From NCBI RefSeq assembly GCF_000972705.2, contig NZ_LATL02000056.1:1-49467 (forward strand): a DNA stretch of 49,467 bases, written 5' to 3'. The notes under the pieces were generated by a model. The model saw nothing but the letters and a program-made list of their open reading frames with translations, was not told where the DNA came from and did not search any database. Below are positions 8,069 to 15,466 of this stretch, one piece after another; within the stretch, counting starts at the first letter, position 1; each line of letters opens with the position of its first letter. The DNA is from Limnoraphis robusta CS-951 (GTDB lineage Bacteria > Cyanobacteriota > Cyanobacteriia > Cyanobacteriales > Microcoleaceae). The position numbers and the translations under genes are program-made.

Positions 8069-9474
8069 GCGAGTTTTTGCCAACAGGTATAGAGTTAAGC
8101 TACCTAGTTGCTGTTACCCTATTTTTCTTTGGACTGAAGAAGTTGGGTTCACCTGCAACCGCCCGTAGTGGAAATGTTTGGGCTGCGGTAGGGATGTTTA
8201 TCGCCATTGCTGCGACTCTACTGAATCAACAAGTCCTCAACTATGAAATGATCTTGTTGGGGATTTTCATCGGATCAGTCATTGGTGCGATCGCTGCCTA
8301 TAAAATTGAAATGACCGCCATGCCTGAAATGGTGGGTTTGCTCAACGGTTTAGGGGGTGCTGCATCTTCCCTCGTTGCGGTGGGTGAATTTTGGCGGTTC
8401 TTATCGGCTTCCCAAACGCCTCCTCTACCCACAACCATTACGGCTATATTGGGCGTGTTAATTGGGGGTGTCACCTTTACGGGTTCTTTAATTGCCTTTG
8501 CCAAACTCAAAGGGATTATGAGCGGTTCTCCGATTCTTTTCCCCTTACAACAGCCTTTCAACGTAGCACTCTTGATCGCGTTTCTCGTTGGTAGTATCTA
8601 CATCTGTTTAGTGCCGTTCAATTTGCCCGTATTTTTGGGTTTAGTGGCAATTTCCCTGGTTTTAGGGGTTTTGTTCGTTATTCCCATTGGTGGCGGCGAT
8701 ATGCCCGTTGTCATCTCTCTGTTAAACTCGTTTTCGGGTTTAGCGGCGAGTGCGGCTGGTTTTGTGGTGATGAATAACCTGCTGATTATTGCGGGTGCGT
8801 TGGTGGGTGCATCAGGTATTATCCTGACCATCATCATGTGTAAAGCCATGAACCGTCCTCTAACAAACGTTCTGTTTGCTGGATTTGGTACGGGTGAAAC
8901 AGGCGGTGCTGCTGCTGCTGGTGGTGGGGCTACAGGCGATAAATCTATTCGCACCATTGATCCTGAAGAAGGGGCGATGATGTTGGGTTATGCTCGTTCT
9001 GTGGTGATTGTTCCCGGTTATGGGATGGCGGTTGCTCAAGCCCAACATTCGGTTAAAGAATTAGTCGATATGTTAGAAGGGTTGGGTGTTGATGTCAAGT
9101 ATGCTATTCACCCTGTAGCTGGACGGATGCCAGGACACATGAACGTATTGTTAGCTGAGGCGAATGTTCCTTATCCTCAGTTATACGATATGGATGACAT
9201 TAACCCTCAGTTTGAACAGACGGATGTGGCGTTAGTAATCGGGGCAAATGATGTGGTTAATCCCGCAGCACGGGAAGACTCAAAAAGCCCAATTTATGGA
9301 ATGCCAATTCTAGAAGTTGATCGGGCAAAACACACCATTGTAATTAAGCGCAGTCTGAATACTGGCTTTGCTGGGGTTGACAATGATTTGTTTTACAAGG
9401 ATAAAACCATGATGCTCTTTGGCAGTGCTAAAGATGCAGTTGCGAAGTTGGTTTCTGAAGTGAAACAACTCTAG
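8065..9474 (+). CDS. pntB: NAD(P) transhydrogenase subunit beta
   Basis: A 469-residue subunit. The N-terminal half has about eight membrane helices (domain II). The C-terminal part, from about residue 290, is the NADP(H)-binding domain III, with VPGYGMAVAQAQH and the later VIGANDVVNPAA as clear signatures. Together with the two alpha genes upstream it completes the transhydrogenase, which supplies NADPH in the thylakoid or plasma membrane. A strong hairpin terminator follows directly. Confidence 0.95.
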   Translation: MSEFLPTGIELSYLVAVTLFFFGLKKLGSPATARSGNVWAAVGMFIAIAATLLNQQVLNYEMILLGIFIGSVIGAIAAYKIEMTAMPEMVGLLNGLGGAASSLVAVGEFWRFLSASQTPPLPTTITAILGVLIGGVTFTGSLIAFAKLKGIMSGSPILFPLQQPFNVALLIAFLVGSIYICLVPFNLPVFLGLVAISLVLGVLFVIPIGGGDMPVVISLLNSFSGLAASAAGFVVMNNLLIIAGALVGASGIILTIIMCKAMNRPLTNVLFAGFGTGETGGAAAAGGGATGDKSIRTIDPEEGAMMLGYARSVVIVPGYGMAVAQAQHSVKELVDMLEGLGVDVKYAIHPVAGRMPGHMNVLLAEANVPYPQLYDMDDINPQFEQTDVALVIGANDVVNPAAREDSKSPIYGMPILEVDRAKHTIVIKRSLNTGFAGVDNDLFYKDKTMMLFGSAKDAVAKLVSEVKQL

Positions 9475-9495
9475 TTTTCCGTTTAATTTCATTAA

Positions 9496-9552
9496 CCTCA
9501 CCCCAATTCACTGGCTTAGGAAAGCAGTATTTTCAACGGGGTGAGGTTTTTT
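9496..9552 (+). terminator. Rho-independent terminator after pntB
   Basis: CCTCACCCC (9496-9504) pairs with GGGGTGAGG (9538-9546), followed by TTTTTTC. It lies 22 bases after the pntB stop and separates the operon from the CARF-HEPN-mCpol gene. Confidence 0.85.
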
Positions 9553-9721
9553 CTACTACAATTGATTTTGAAGATGAGTCTGGTAAAATTGATGTAGCAG
9601 TTTTAAAAATTGCGGTCTTGTTTACAATCGAGACTGTCCTTGGTAGAAGATAAGTCCCTCTAACTTCAAAAATCAGGCTTCTAGCCTTGTTATTATCCCT
9701 CACAAGGTCAACCTAAAAAAC

Positions 9722-11248
9722 ATGAATAAACCTAGAGACTCATATAAACTGATCATGGGAGGTAATACAAATGTTCCTGCCATGATTAATTGCATCATTC
9801 GGTCGGCACTTCAATTACGGACTGACACAGGCAATGACAATTATACTTTTCGTCAAGTGCATATATTCCACACCGAACAGTCTCTGCAAAGCTTAATTAC
9901 AGAAAAAAGGCCGTGGAAGGAAGCACTAGAAAAATATGGCTTATCCCCAACTAATCTTGTTCACCATGTCGCAAAACTAGAAGATTCTAGCGTTGAAAGA
10001 TTTCGGGATATGGTGGAACAGTTGCGAACAATTGTAAACCCCAATGAAAATGTATATTACTACGTCGATTTAACGGGTGGAATCTCATCTTTGCAAGCAA
10101 TATTGGCGGTTTTTTCTTATGTATTAGATATAGAAAATATCTACACTTTAGAAACCGTATTTGCTTCCGATGAGGAAACAAGAAAAATACAAAGAGGTAT
10201 GTTTTATCACGAGTTAGAAGAAGAGATGAAGCAGGGGCGAGTTAAACTCAATTATAAAAAATTTCCACCCATAAGGGATTTCGACGATTTTGGAAAATTA
10301 AACTATACAGAAGTTCTTCGCCATCGGCGCAGTATATCATCTTTGATGGATCATCTATCCTCTAGTTTGAATGCACTAATTTCCACAGAAATAGATCTTA
10401 GTCATCTTCAAACATCTTTCATGTCTGGTATTAACTCACGATTACTTGGTGAGTCAAAAGGAGATTTTCACGAACATCAAAACGCTATTTACTCCTTTTC
10501 TCATAGTGTTGAAGAGATTACTAATATTATCATATTATCTCTGATGGGTAGCGAGACAAAAAATAGACCTTTAGGGAATAAGTTAGAGGAGCTTAGAAGT
10601 TATTTTTCTGACAAGCCAAAGTATTTTGTTAACGAGGATATTTTAAAGCATTTCACACACTTGATTGCAGAAGTGCGAAATAAAAATGCACACTCTAGTA
10701 ATTTGTCAGAAAATAGCTTAACTATAGAAATACAATCTTATCTGGCTTCCTATCTCGCTTTCACATTTTTGAAGTTTACCATCAGAGTCTTATCTGACTT
10801 TGTAGATAATAGTGGAAATCTTTTAGACATTCAAATTATTGACCCATTAGTTGAAAATGCAAATCTAGAGTTTTATTTTGGTTTTGATGGAGATGCAACA
10901 GGGAAGTACCTGGAAATTGCTTTTGGAGATCTTCTTGAAGACGAAGAGGAAGTTTTGAGAAGGAGTAAGTCTATTACTGAGAGCATCAAACAAATGAGAA
11001 AGATTATTTGCGGTGAAACCAAGAATCCCAAGTCGGTGATCTTTGCAGAGGGAGATAATATTCTGTTTAAGTCAAAATACAATTCAGACTTGCTTAGAAC
11101 TATTCAAAATAAATATACTGAAATAACAGGCTTAAGTAGTAGTATAGGCTATGGTAAAACCTTAAAAGAAGCTACTATTGCTTTGCGTCTTGCAAAAGCC
11201 AGAAAAGGAAACTCTGTGGTAGGGGTTGCTCTCAACAAGGAGATGTAG
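9722..11248 (+). CDS. CARF-HEPN-mCpol fusion protein (putative defence signalling)
   Basis: The chain is 508 residues. Residues 1-160 look like a Rossmann-type CARF ligand-sensing domain: an initial strand and glycine turn (IMGGNTN, 11-17) and VDLTGG at 115-120, the motif seen in Csm6/Csx1 sensors. Residues about 240-360 are helical and carry RNKNAH (319-324), the R-x4-H signature of HEPN ribonucleases. Residues about 381-505 resemble a palm cyclase/polymerase of the mCpol kind: FDGD (388-391) as first metal motif, FAEGDNILF (441-449) in the place of GGDEF, and SIGYG...A..AKARKGN (474-497). By family knowledge, mCpol makes cyclic oligonucleotides, CARF binds them and HEPN cuts RNA. No cas gene or array is nearby; the gene stands alone behind a terminator. 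AT content looks higher than in its neighbours. The mCpol and HEPN calls are by eye. Confidence 0.75.
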   Translation: MNKPRDSYKLIMGGNTNVPAMINCIIRSALQLRTDTGNDNYTFRQVHIFHTEQSLQSLITEKRPWKEALEKYGLSPTNLVHHVAKLEDSSVERFRDMVEQLRTIVNPNENVYYYVDLTGGISSLQAILAVFSYVLDIENIYTLETVFASDEETRKIQRGMFYHELEEEMKQGRVKLNYKKFPPIRDFDDFGKLNYTEVLRHRRSISSLMDHLSSSLNALISTEIDLSHLQTSFMSGINSRLLGESKGDFHEHQNAIYSFSHSVEEITNIIILSLMGSETKNRPLGNKLEELRSYFSDKPKYFVNEDILKHFTHLIAEVRNKNAHSSNLSENSLTIEIQSYLASYLAFTFLKFTIRVLSDFVDNSGNLLDIQIIDPLVENANLEFYFGFDGDATGKYLEIAFGDLLEDEEEVLRRSKSITESIKQMRKIICGETKNPKSVIFAEGDNILFKSKYNSDLLRTIQNKYTEITGLSSSIGYGKTLKEATIALRLAKARKGNSVVGVALNKEM

Positions 11249-11286
11249 ACAATGCAATTGATATAATAAATAAAGTGATTTGTGAA

Positions 11287-11466
11287 ATGGCAATGACTAC
11301 ACTTCAGATTGAAAACCTACCCCACGACTTCAAAATCAGCCTTTCTGAGTTATTGTCCTGCGTAGAACTGGGAGAAGAGATCATTTTGGTGAAAATCTCA
11401 CTAACTTTTTTCACCAATTGTTATTCACTATGTTACAGATATTCTGACAGGGGTTTTAACCCCTGA
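11287..11466 (+). pseudogene. Truncated antitoxin-like ORF
   Basis: The first 35 or so residues (MTTLQIENLP, then SLSELL..VELGEEIILVK) resemble the start of a Phd/VapB-type antitoxin. The expected continuation (NGxPxAxL) is missing, and the frame instead runs into a Phe/Tyr-rich tail and stops. No toxin follows. I read it as a decayed antitoxin left after the toxin was lost or replaced. It lies 38 bases after the CARF-HEPN-mCpol stop, so a role as a small partner is possible but not supported by the tail. Confidence 0.4.
11448..11465. terminator. Hairpin CAGGGGTT..AACCCCTG
   Basis: Eight-base arms surround two bases at the end of the antitoxin-like frame. No clear T run follows, so it may be a weak or bidirectional terminator for the CARF-HEPN-mCpol transcript. 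Confidence 0.4.
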
Positions 11467-11751
11467 TATTAATAGGGTAGAGACGTGTTTAAATGCGTCT
11501 TCAAGGCTGTTATTTTGATCACCTGAAGCCCAAACCCTAAAACTCGTTATTTTTTCGTTATTCACAAATCCAAATCAGTCACAAAGAAAGGCCAACGCAT
11601 AGAGACGGATGGCCATAAAAAATGCTTAACCCCCAATTTGAATTCTTTATGTTTGGGTGTACCATATTCCGCTATTGTAAAGATGGGTTTGATCACACCT
11701 GCGATAACAAGCATTGAGTTAAACCTTTCGTAGACTTTGAAAAGGTAATTT

Positions 11752-12711
11752 ATGCCATTTACAATCGATTCAGCCCGCAACATCTTTCCAAATACGTTAG
11801 CTGCTGATACCGTACCCGCTACCATTGCTCGATTTACTCAGCTAAATGCTGAAGACCAACTGGCTTTGATTTGGTTTGCTTATCTGGAAATGGGCAAAAC
11901 CATTACTATTGCGGCACCTGGAGCTGCAAATATGCAGTTTGCAGAGCTTACCCTTAACGAAATTCGTAACTCTGGGCCACAAGAACAATCCCAGATCATG
12001 TGCGACTTGGCAAACCGTTCAGATACACCTATTGGCCGAACCTATGCGAGTTGGTCGCCCAATATTAAACTCGGTTTCTGGTATCAGCTTGGACAATGGA
12101 TGGATCAGGGACTTGTGGCGCCGATTCCTGAAGGCTATCAGCTTTCTGCAAATGCGGCTGCGGTGTTACAAGCCATTCGCGATTTAGAGTCGGGTCAACA
12201 AATTACCGTTTTGCGGAATGCTGTTGTGGATATGGGGTTTGACACCAGCAAATTAGGCAGTTACACCCGTGTTGCTGAACCTGTTACTCCCCCGACAGAT
12301 ATGGCAAAACGAACTCAAGTCAAAATTGAAGGCGTTACCAATACCACTGTATTGGAATACATGAATAATTTGAATGCGAATGACTTCAATACGTTAATTG
12401 AGTTATTTGCACCGGATGGGGCGTTGCAGCCTCCTTTCCGCCGACCCATTGTAGGAAAAGAAGCGGTTCTGCGGTTTTTCCAAGAAGAATGTCAAAATCT
12501 GAAGTTAATTCCAGAGCGGGGCGTTTCTGAACCTGCCGACGATGGTTATACTCAAATCAAAGTAACAGGTAAAGTTCAAACTCCCTGGTTCGGTGCAGGT
12601 GTGGGTATGAATATTGCTTGGCGGTTTTTACTGAATGCTGAAAACAAAATTTTCTTCGTTGCAATTGATTTGTTGGCTTCTCCCAAAGAGCTATTAAACT
12701 TAGCTCGTTAG
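11752..12711 (+). CDS. ocp: Orange carotenoid protein
   Basis: This 319-residue photoactive protein binds a ketocarotenoid, senses blue-green light, and in its red form docks to the phycobilisome to dissipate excess energy as heat. Residues 1-165 form the helical carotenoid-binding domain, with Y44, W110 and R155 in place. After a linker, residues about 195-319 form the NTF2-like domain. The carotenoid-bonding pair, Y201 and W288 in Synechocystis, appears here as Y203 and W290 because the linker is two residues longer. R155, which makes the salt bridge that holds the inactive form together, is conserved. This fits a full-length, photoswitchable OCP1-type protein. FRP follows 123 bases downstream, after a hairpin. 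Confidence 0.97.
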   Translation: MPFTIDSARNIFPNTLAADTVPATIARFTQLNAEDQLALIWFAYLEMGKTITIAAPGAANMQFAELTLNEIRNSGPQEQSQIMCDLANRSDTPIGRTYASWSPNIKLGFWYQLGQWMDQGLVAPIPEGYQLSANAAAVLQAIRDLESGQQITVLRNAVVDMGFDTSKLGSYTRVAEPVTPPTDMAKRTQVKIEGVTNTTVLEYMNNLNANDFNTLIELFAPDGALQPPFRRPIVGKEAVLRFFQEECQNLKLIPERGVSEPADDGYTQIKVTGKVQTPWFGAGVGMNIAWRFLLNAENKIFFVAIDLLASPKELLNLAR

Positions 12712-12747
12712 AAAAAAATTAGGCAAAAATACTGTTTAATTTGGGAT

Positions 12748-12776
12748 GAGCGTCTGAGTACAAAGGGCGCTCTTTT
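12748..12776 (+). terminator. Hairpin after the OCP gene
   Basis: GAGCG (12748-12752) pairs with CGCTC (12768-12772), followed by TTTTATTT. It should end the ocp transcript and let FRP be expressed from its own promoter or by partial read-through. Confidence 0.55.
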
Positions 12777-12834
12777 ATTTGGAGGTAAACCGTGTCATCG
12801 GTTAATATGGATGATTATACATATTTTAGGTTTG

Positions 12835-13164
12835 ATGATACCCGTGAGTGACATTCAGTGGTCTACAGCCGAGAAAGAAATTGCTCGGGAGGCGTTTGAA
12901 AAAGCTTATCAGCGAGAAATTACGGCTTTAATCAAAGTGGTTCGAGAACAAGCAAGTGAGATTACACAGCTTGATGAGATTTGGCTTCTCCACGATTTTT
13001 TAAGTGGCAGAAGACATGATATTGATGGTAAGTATGATCACAGAGATTCTCTGTTGATTTTTACCTTTGCTCAGTTAGTAAAAGAGGGATGGTTGCATCT
13101 TGATGAACTGAAAGGTTTAGATGCTGAGAAGATTAGTAAGGTTTCTGTACTCACACGAATGTAA
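12835..13164 (+). CDS. frp: Fluorescence recovery protein
   Basis: This helical protein binds the C-terminal domain of activated OCP, speeds its return to the orange form and detaches it from the phycobilisome. Family signatures are visible: AYQREI, QLDEIWLLHDFLS, RRHDIDGKYDHR and FAQLVKEGWL. I chose ATG 12835 because it gives 109 residues, the size reported for the active Synechocystis protein. An in-frame ATG at 12811 and a GTG at 12844 are alternatives and no ribosome binding site decides. The position directly after ocp is the typical arrangement. Confidence 0.92.
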   Translation: MIPVSDIQWSTAEKEIAREAFEKAYQREITALIKVVREQASEITQLDEIWLLHDFLSGRRHDIDGKYDHRDSLLIFTFAQLVKEGWLHLDELKGLDAEKISKVSVLTRM

Positions 13165-13306
13165 AGTGTTAAAGGGAGTTTTAGTTGAGGGATAGTACAG
13201 TTTTATTTAAAGCTTTTACTGTACATCCCTGCTAAACTCCCTTGTAGAGTTCAGAAAAACAATCCGTTAATCTTTGACTAAGTGAAATCGAAAATTACTT
13301 AATTAA

Positions 13307-13522
13307 TTAATGGCTGTTTTCGCCTCCTTTTTTACCGATTTCCGACATGAATTCACGGTCTTGGCTGGTTGTTTCGCCGCCTTTCTTACCTGCTTCACGA
13401 GCTTCTTCTGAGGTAAATTCGTGAGCAGTTCCTTTTTCATGGGCTGCTTTACCGCCTTTACTAGCAATTTCCCGTTGCTTATCTTTATCCATTGAAGCAA
13501 ATCCACGATCTTCAGTAGACAT
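13307..13522 (-). CDS. KGG-repeat stress protein
   Basis: A 71-residue, very hydrophilic protein carrying three KGG motifs (SKGGKAAHEKG, GKKGGETT, GKKGGENSH), the hallmark of the GsiB-type general stress family (PF10685). It resembles LEA-like proteins with a proposed role in desiccation or osmotic stress. AGGAG is properly spaced for the chosen ATG; an in-frame start seven codons earlier is not. It converges with FRP. Confidence 0.85.
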   Translation of the reverse strand: MSTEDRGFASMDKDKQREIASKGGKAAHEKGTAHEFTSEEAREAGKKGGETTSQDREFMSEIGKKGGENSH

Positions 13523-13958
13523 TAGCTTTTCTCCTTTTTTCAAAACAAATTCATTTCTCTATAAGGTATCAATTCAAAAACGTTACAGAGTCTATCTTGA
13601 GATGCAAGTTTTAAATTGAAGTTAACTTGACTTTGGATGGATTTCTGTTGATCATGTTACTGCTACTTTTACTGAACCAAGCTCAACAATAAAGTGTTAA
13701 TAATCAAAAACCAAGTCTTTTAAAGAGAGTGGGTTATTTATTGCTAGGATAGCGGTGTGCGATCGCCATTTTAGTAAATCTCTAAAAATAGACAGAAGTT
13801 TAACTGTCCTATTCTGATTGTCTCAAAGATTCAGAACTTAGGAGGTGATAGGGGTTTAGAGTGTAGACAATTTAATTTTTGTCTATAAACCTCTCAATAA
13901 ACAGATAGTTTAGGTGAAAACAGAATCAGTTCAATTGATTTCACCAGGAACCGTCACC
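13523..13958. other. Intergenic region between KGG gene and SH3 gene
   Basis: No gene was recognised. It contains a HIP1 core (GCGATCGC near 13758) and is otherwise AT-rich. It probably carries divergent promoters for the KGG stress protein and the SH3 protein. Confidence 0.5.
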
Positions 13959-14354
13959 ATGAAATTACCCATTACATCTATTTTAAAACCACTAACATTC
14001 GCTGCGATCGCTAGTACATTCTTAGTCACTCCTGCTTTGGCTGAAACCTTCACCGCCGATCATTTTACTGTTGCAGTTAACGGTTCTACTCCGGTTTGTT
14101 CGTTTATTGTGACAAACCAAGTGAATAGTAAAGTTAATATTCGTAAAAACCCGGACTTAAAAAGTCCAGTCGTAAAACAACTGAAACGGGGTGATGTCGT
14201 TCGGGCTGTTTCTCGTCAAGGAAATTGGGTTAAAATTGTCGCGTTGGTTAATGGATTTCCGCCTAATGAAAAGTTAACTCCGTTTTCCGGGTGGGTGGAT
14301 AATCGTTATATCAATGGGTGTTCAGAAGATCAATTTGATATGTGGCGACGATAA
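13959..14354 (+). CDS. Secreted bacterial SH3-domain protein
   Basis: The 131-residue product has a signal peptide (MKLPITSILKPL, cleavage near PALAE). A bacterial SH3 domain follows, with VNSKVNIRKNPDLKSPVVKQLKRGD and GNWVKIV, ending in a W..RYI strand. These domains often bind peptidoglycan or other envelope polymers. ATG 13959 is preferred because AGGA lies nine bases upstream and it starts exactly at the signal peptide; a GTG at 13914 would put 15 residues in front of it. Two Cys residues suggest a disulfide. No neighbour explains its job. Confidence 0.75.
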   Translation: MKLPITSILKPLTFAAIASTFLVTPALAETFTADHFTVAVNGSTPVCSFIVTNQVNSKVNIRKNPDLKSPVVKQLKRGDVVRAVSRQGNWVKIVALVNGFPPNEKLTPFSGWVDNRYINGCSEDQFDMWRR

Positions 14355-14492
14355 TTAAACGTTAAAATTACAGATAGCGATCGCTCTATATATTTGGTGG
14401 GGCGATCGCATTTTTGTGTGGAGTTCAATAAAAAATCACGGGTAAGAGAGCAAACAAATATGAGATTTTCAATTCCTTTCCTCCAATGATGT

Positions 14493-14936
14493 TCAAACCC
14501 AAGATTCCAAATTGAAGGGTTGAACGGCTTGAATTCTCTGAAAGTCTTGATCTGCTGTCACTAGGGTAAGTTGATGCTGAACTGCAACGGCAGCGATCCA
14601 CAGATCATTTTCGCCAATCCCCAATTGAGTGATGTTGGTTCTACGGCGTTGGCTTTTGTCTTTTGGGGCGTAGCGATCAAAGACTGCGGCTTTGAGTTTG
14701 CCGTAAATTTCGGCTGTCGTTTCATCAATTGGGTAAATATAGAGTCCCAACAAAAAGCGTTGAATTAGGGCAAGATTAGCCTCCCGTTGCTGCGATCGCG
14801 CCGCCATGTCAATTAATTCACCTTTAACAATTGTGCAGGTTGCGATGGGTTGATCACCAAGACTAGCAAGGTACTCTAAAACTTGGGTATTGCCTAGAAT
14901 CGCGTAGCTACAATGGTTAGTGTCAAGGAGAAACAT
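14493..14936 (-). CDS. vapC: PIN-domain toxin, VapC family
   Basis: This 147-residue protein is a PIN-domain ribonuclease. It begins FLLDTNHCSY (catalytic Asp 5) and has an acidic Glu near 38 (VKGELIDMA) and ENDLWIAAVAVQH with further acidic residues, then VTADQDF with the last Asp. VapC toxins cut tRNA or rRNA and halt translation unless bound by VapB. The ATG overlaps the stop of the upstream antitoxin (TAATG), so the two are translationally coupled. The protein appears intact. Confidence 0.88.
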   Translation of the reverse strand: MFLLDTNHCSYAILGNTQVLEYLASLGDQPIATCTIVKGELIDMAARSQQREANLALIQRFLLGLYIYPIDETTAEIYGKLKAAVFDRYAPKDKSQRRRTNITQLGIGENDLWIAAVAVQHQLTLVTADQDFQRIQAVQPFNLESWV

Positions 14937-15178
14937 TAATCGAATGGATTGAGGCTGTAGTCAAATTGTACTTCTCCTTGTGAGTTTTTGATCGCTTCTA
15001 AACATTCTGGGAGGTCGTCTCCTGACCAAGTGCCAATTGTTTTGAGGTGAGTGAGAAAAGATTGAGCAGATGTGGTAGAAGGTTGCTTGGAGACAGATTT
15101 GACAAACGTGAGGACTTCGGCAAGGCGATCGCTCGGTAAATCTTCGATAGCTTGGATGAGTTGTTCTTTGAGAGTCAT
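14936..15178 (-). CDS. vapB: Antitoxin partner of VapC
   Basis: The product is 80 residues, starting MTLKEQLIQAIEDLPSDRL, a helical N-terminal pattern close to the DUF2281-type antitoxins. Its acidic, disordered C-terminus is suited to binding the PIN toxin. The start is placed at the internal ATG because the preceding 15 codons look like leader sequence and lack a ribosome binding site. Its stop overlaps the toxin start. It presumably represses its own promoter together with VapC. Confidence 0.75.
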   Translation of the reverse strand: MTLKEQLIQAIEDLPSDRLAEVLTFVKSVSKQPSTTSAQSFLTHLKTIGTWSGDDLPECLEAIKNSQGEVQFDYSLNPFD

Positions 15179-15466
15179 AGGATGTGTTAAAAATCTGATT
15201 TGTAGGCGATAGATTTTTACCATAATTATTACATTATTTTAACTTCAGCGATCGCTATCTGTTCAATCATTGAATTAAACTGCCTGGGTTGCGTAATCGA
15301 TACAAATATTTGTATTAAGTGGAAGCCCTTTCTTGGTATAATTAAAAAGGAAAGCGTTATTAAACTGCCGAATAAATTACGACAATCAGCCAATAGCAAT
15401 TATAAAAATAAACAAAAATTATTAGAATAATTGATGACAGTTTGGTGAATTACCGGAGTCAATTCA

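Larger units (their letters stand above)
11249..11751. other. Intergenic region with antitoxin remnant, ahead of the OCP gene
   Basis: Besides the antitoxin-like fragment (11287-11466) and the hairpin at 11448-11465, I see no gene. The last 250 bases should contain the promoter of the orange carotenoid protein gene; no clear boxes were identified. Confidence 0.5.

Noticed and set aside
9722..11248. Standard Csm6/Csx1 accessory of a type III CRISPR system
   Set aside because: No array or cas gene is seen within the window, and the C-terminal palm-like domain is not part of ordinary Csm6/Csx1 proteins.
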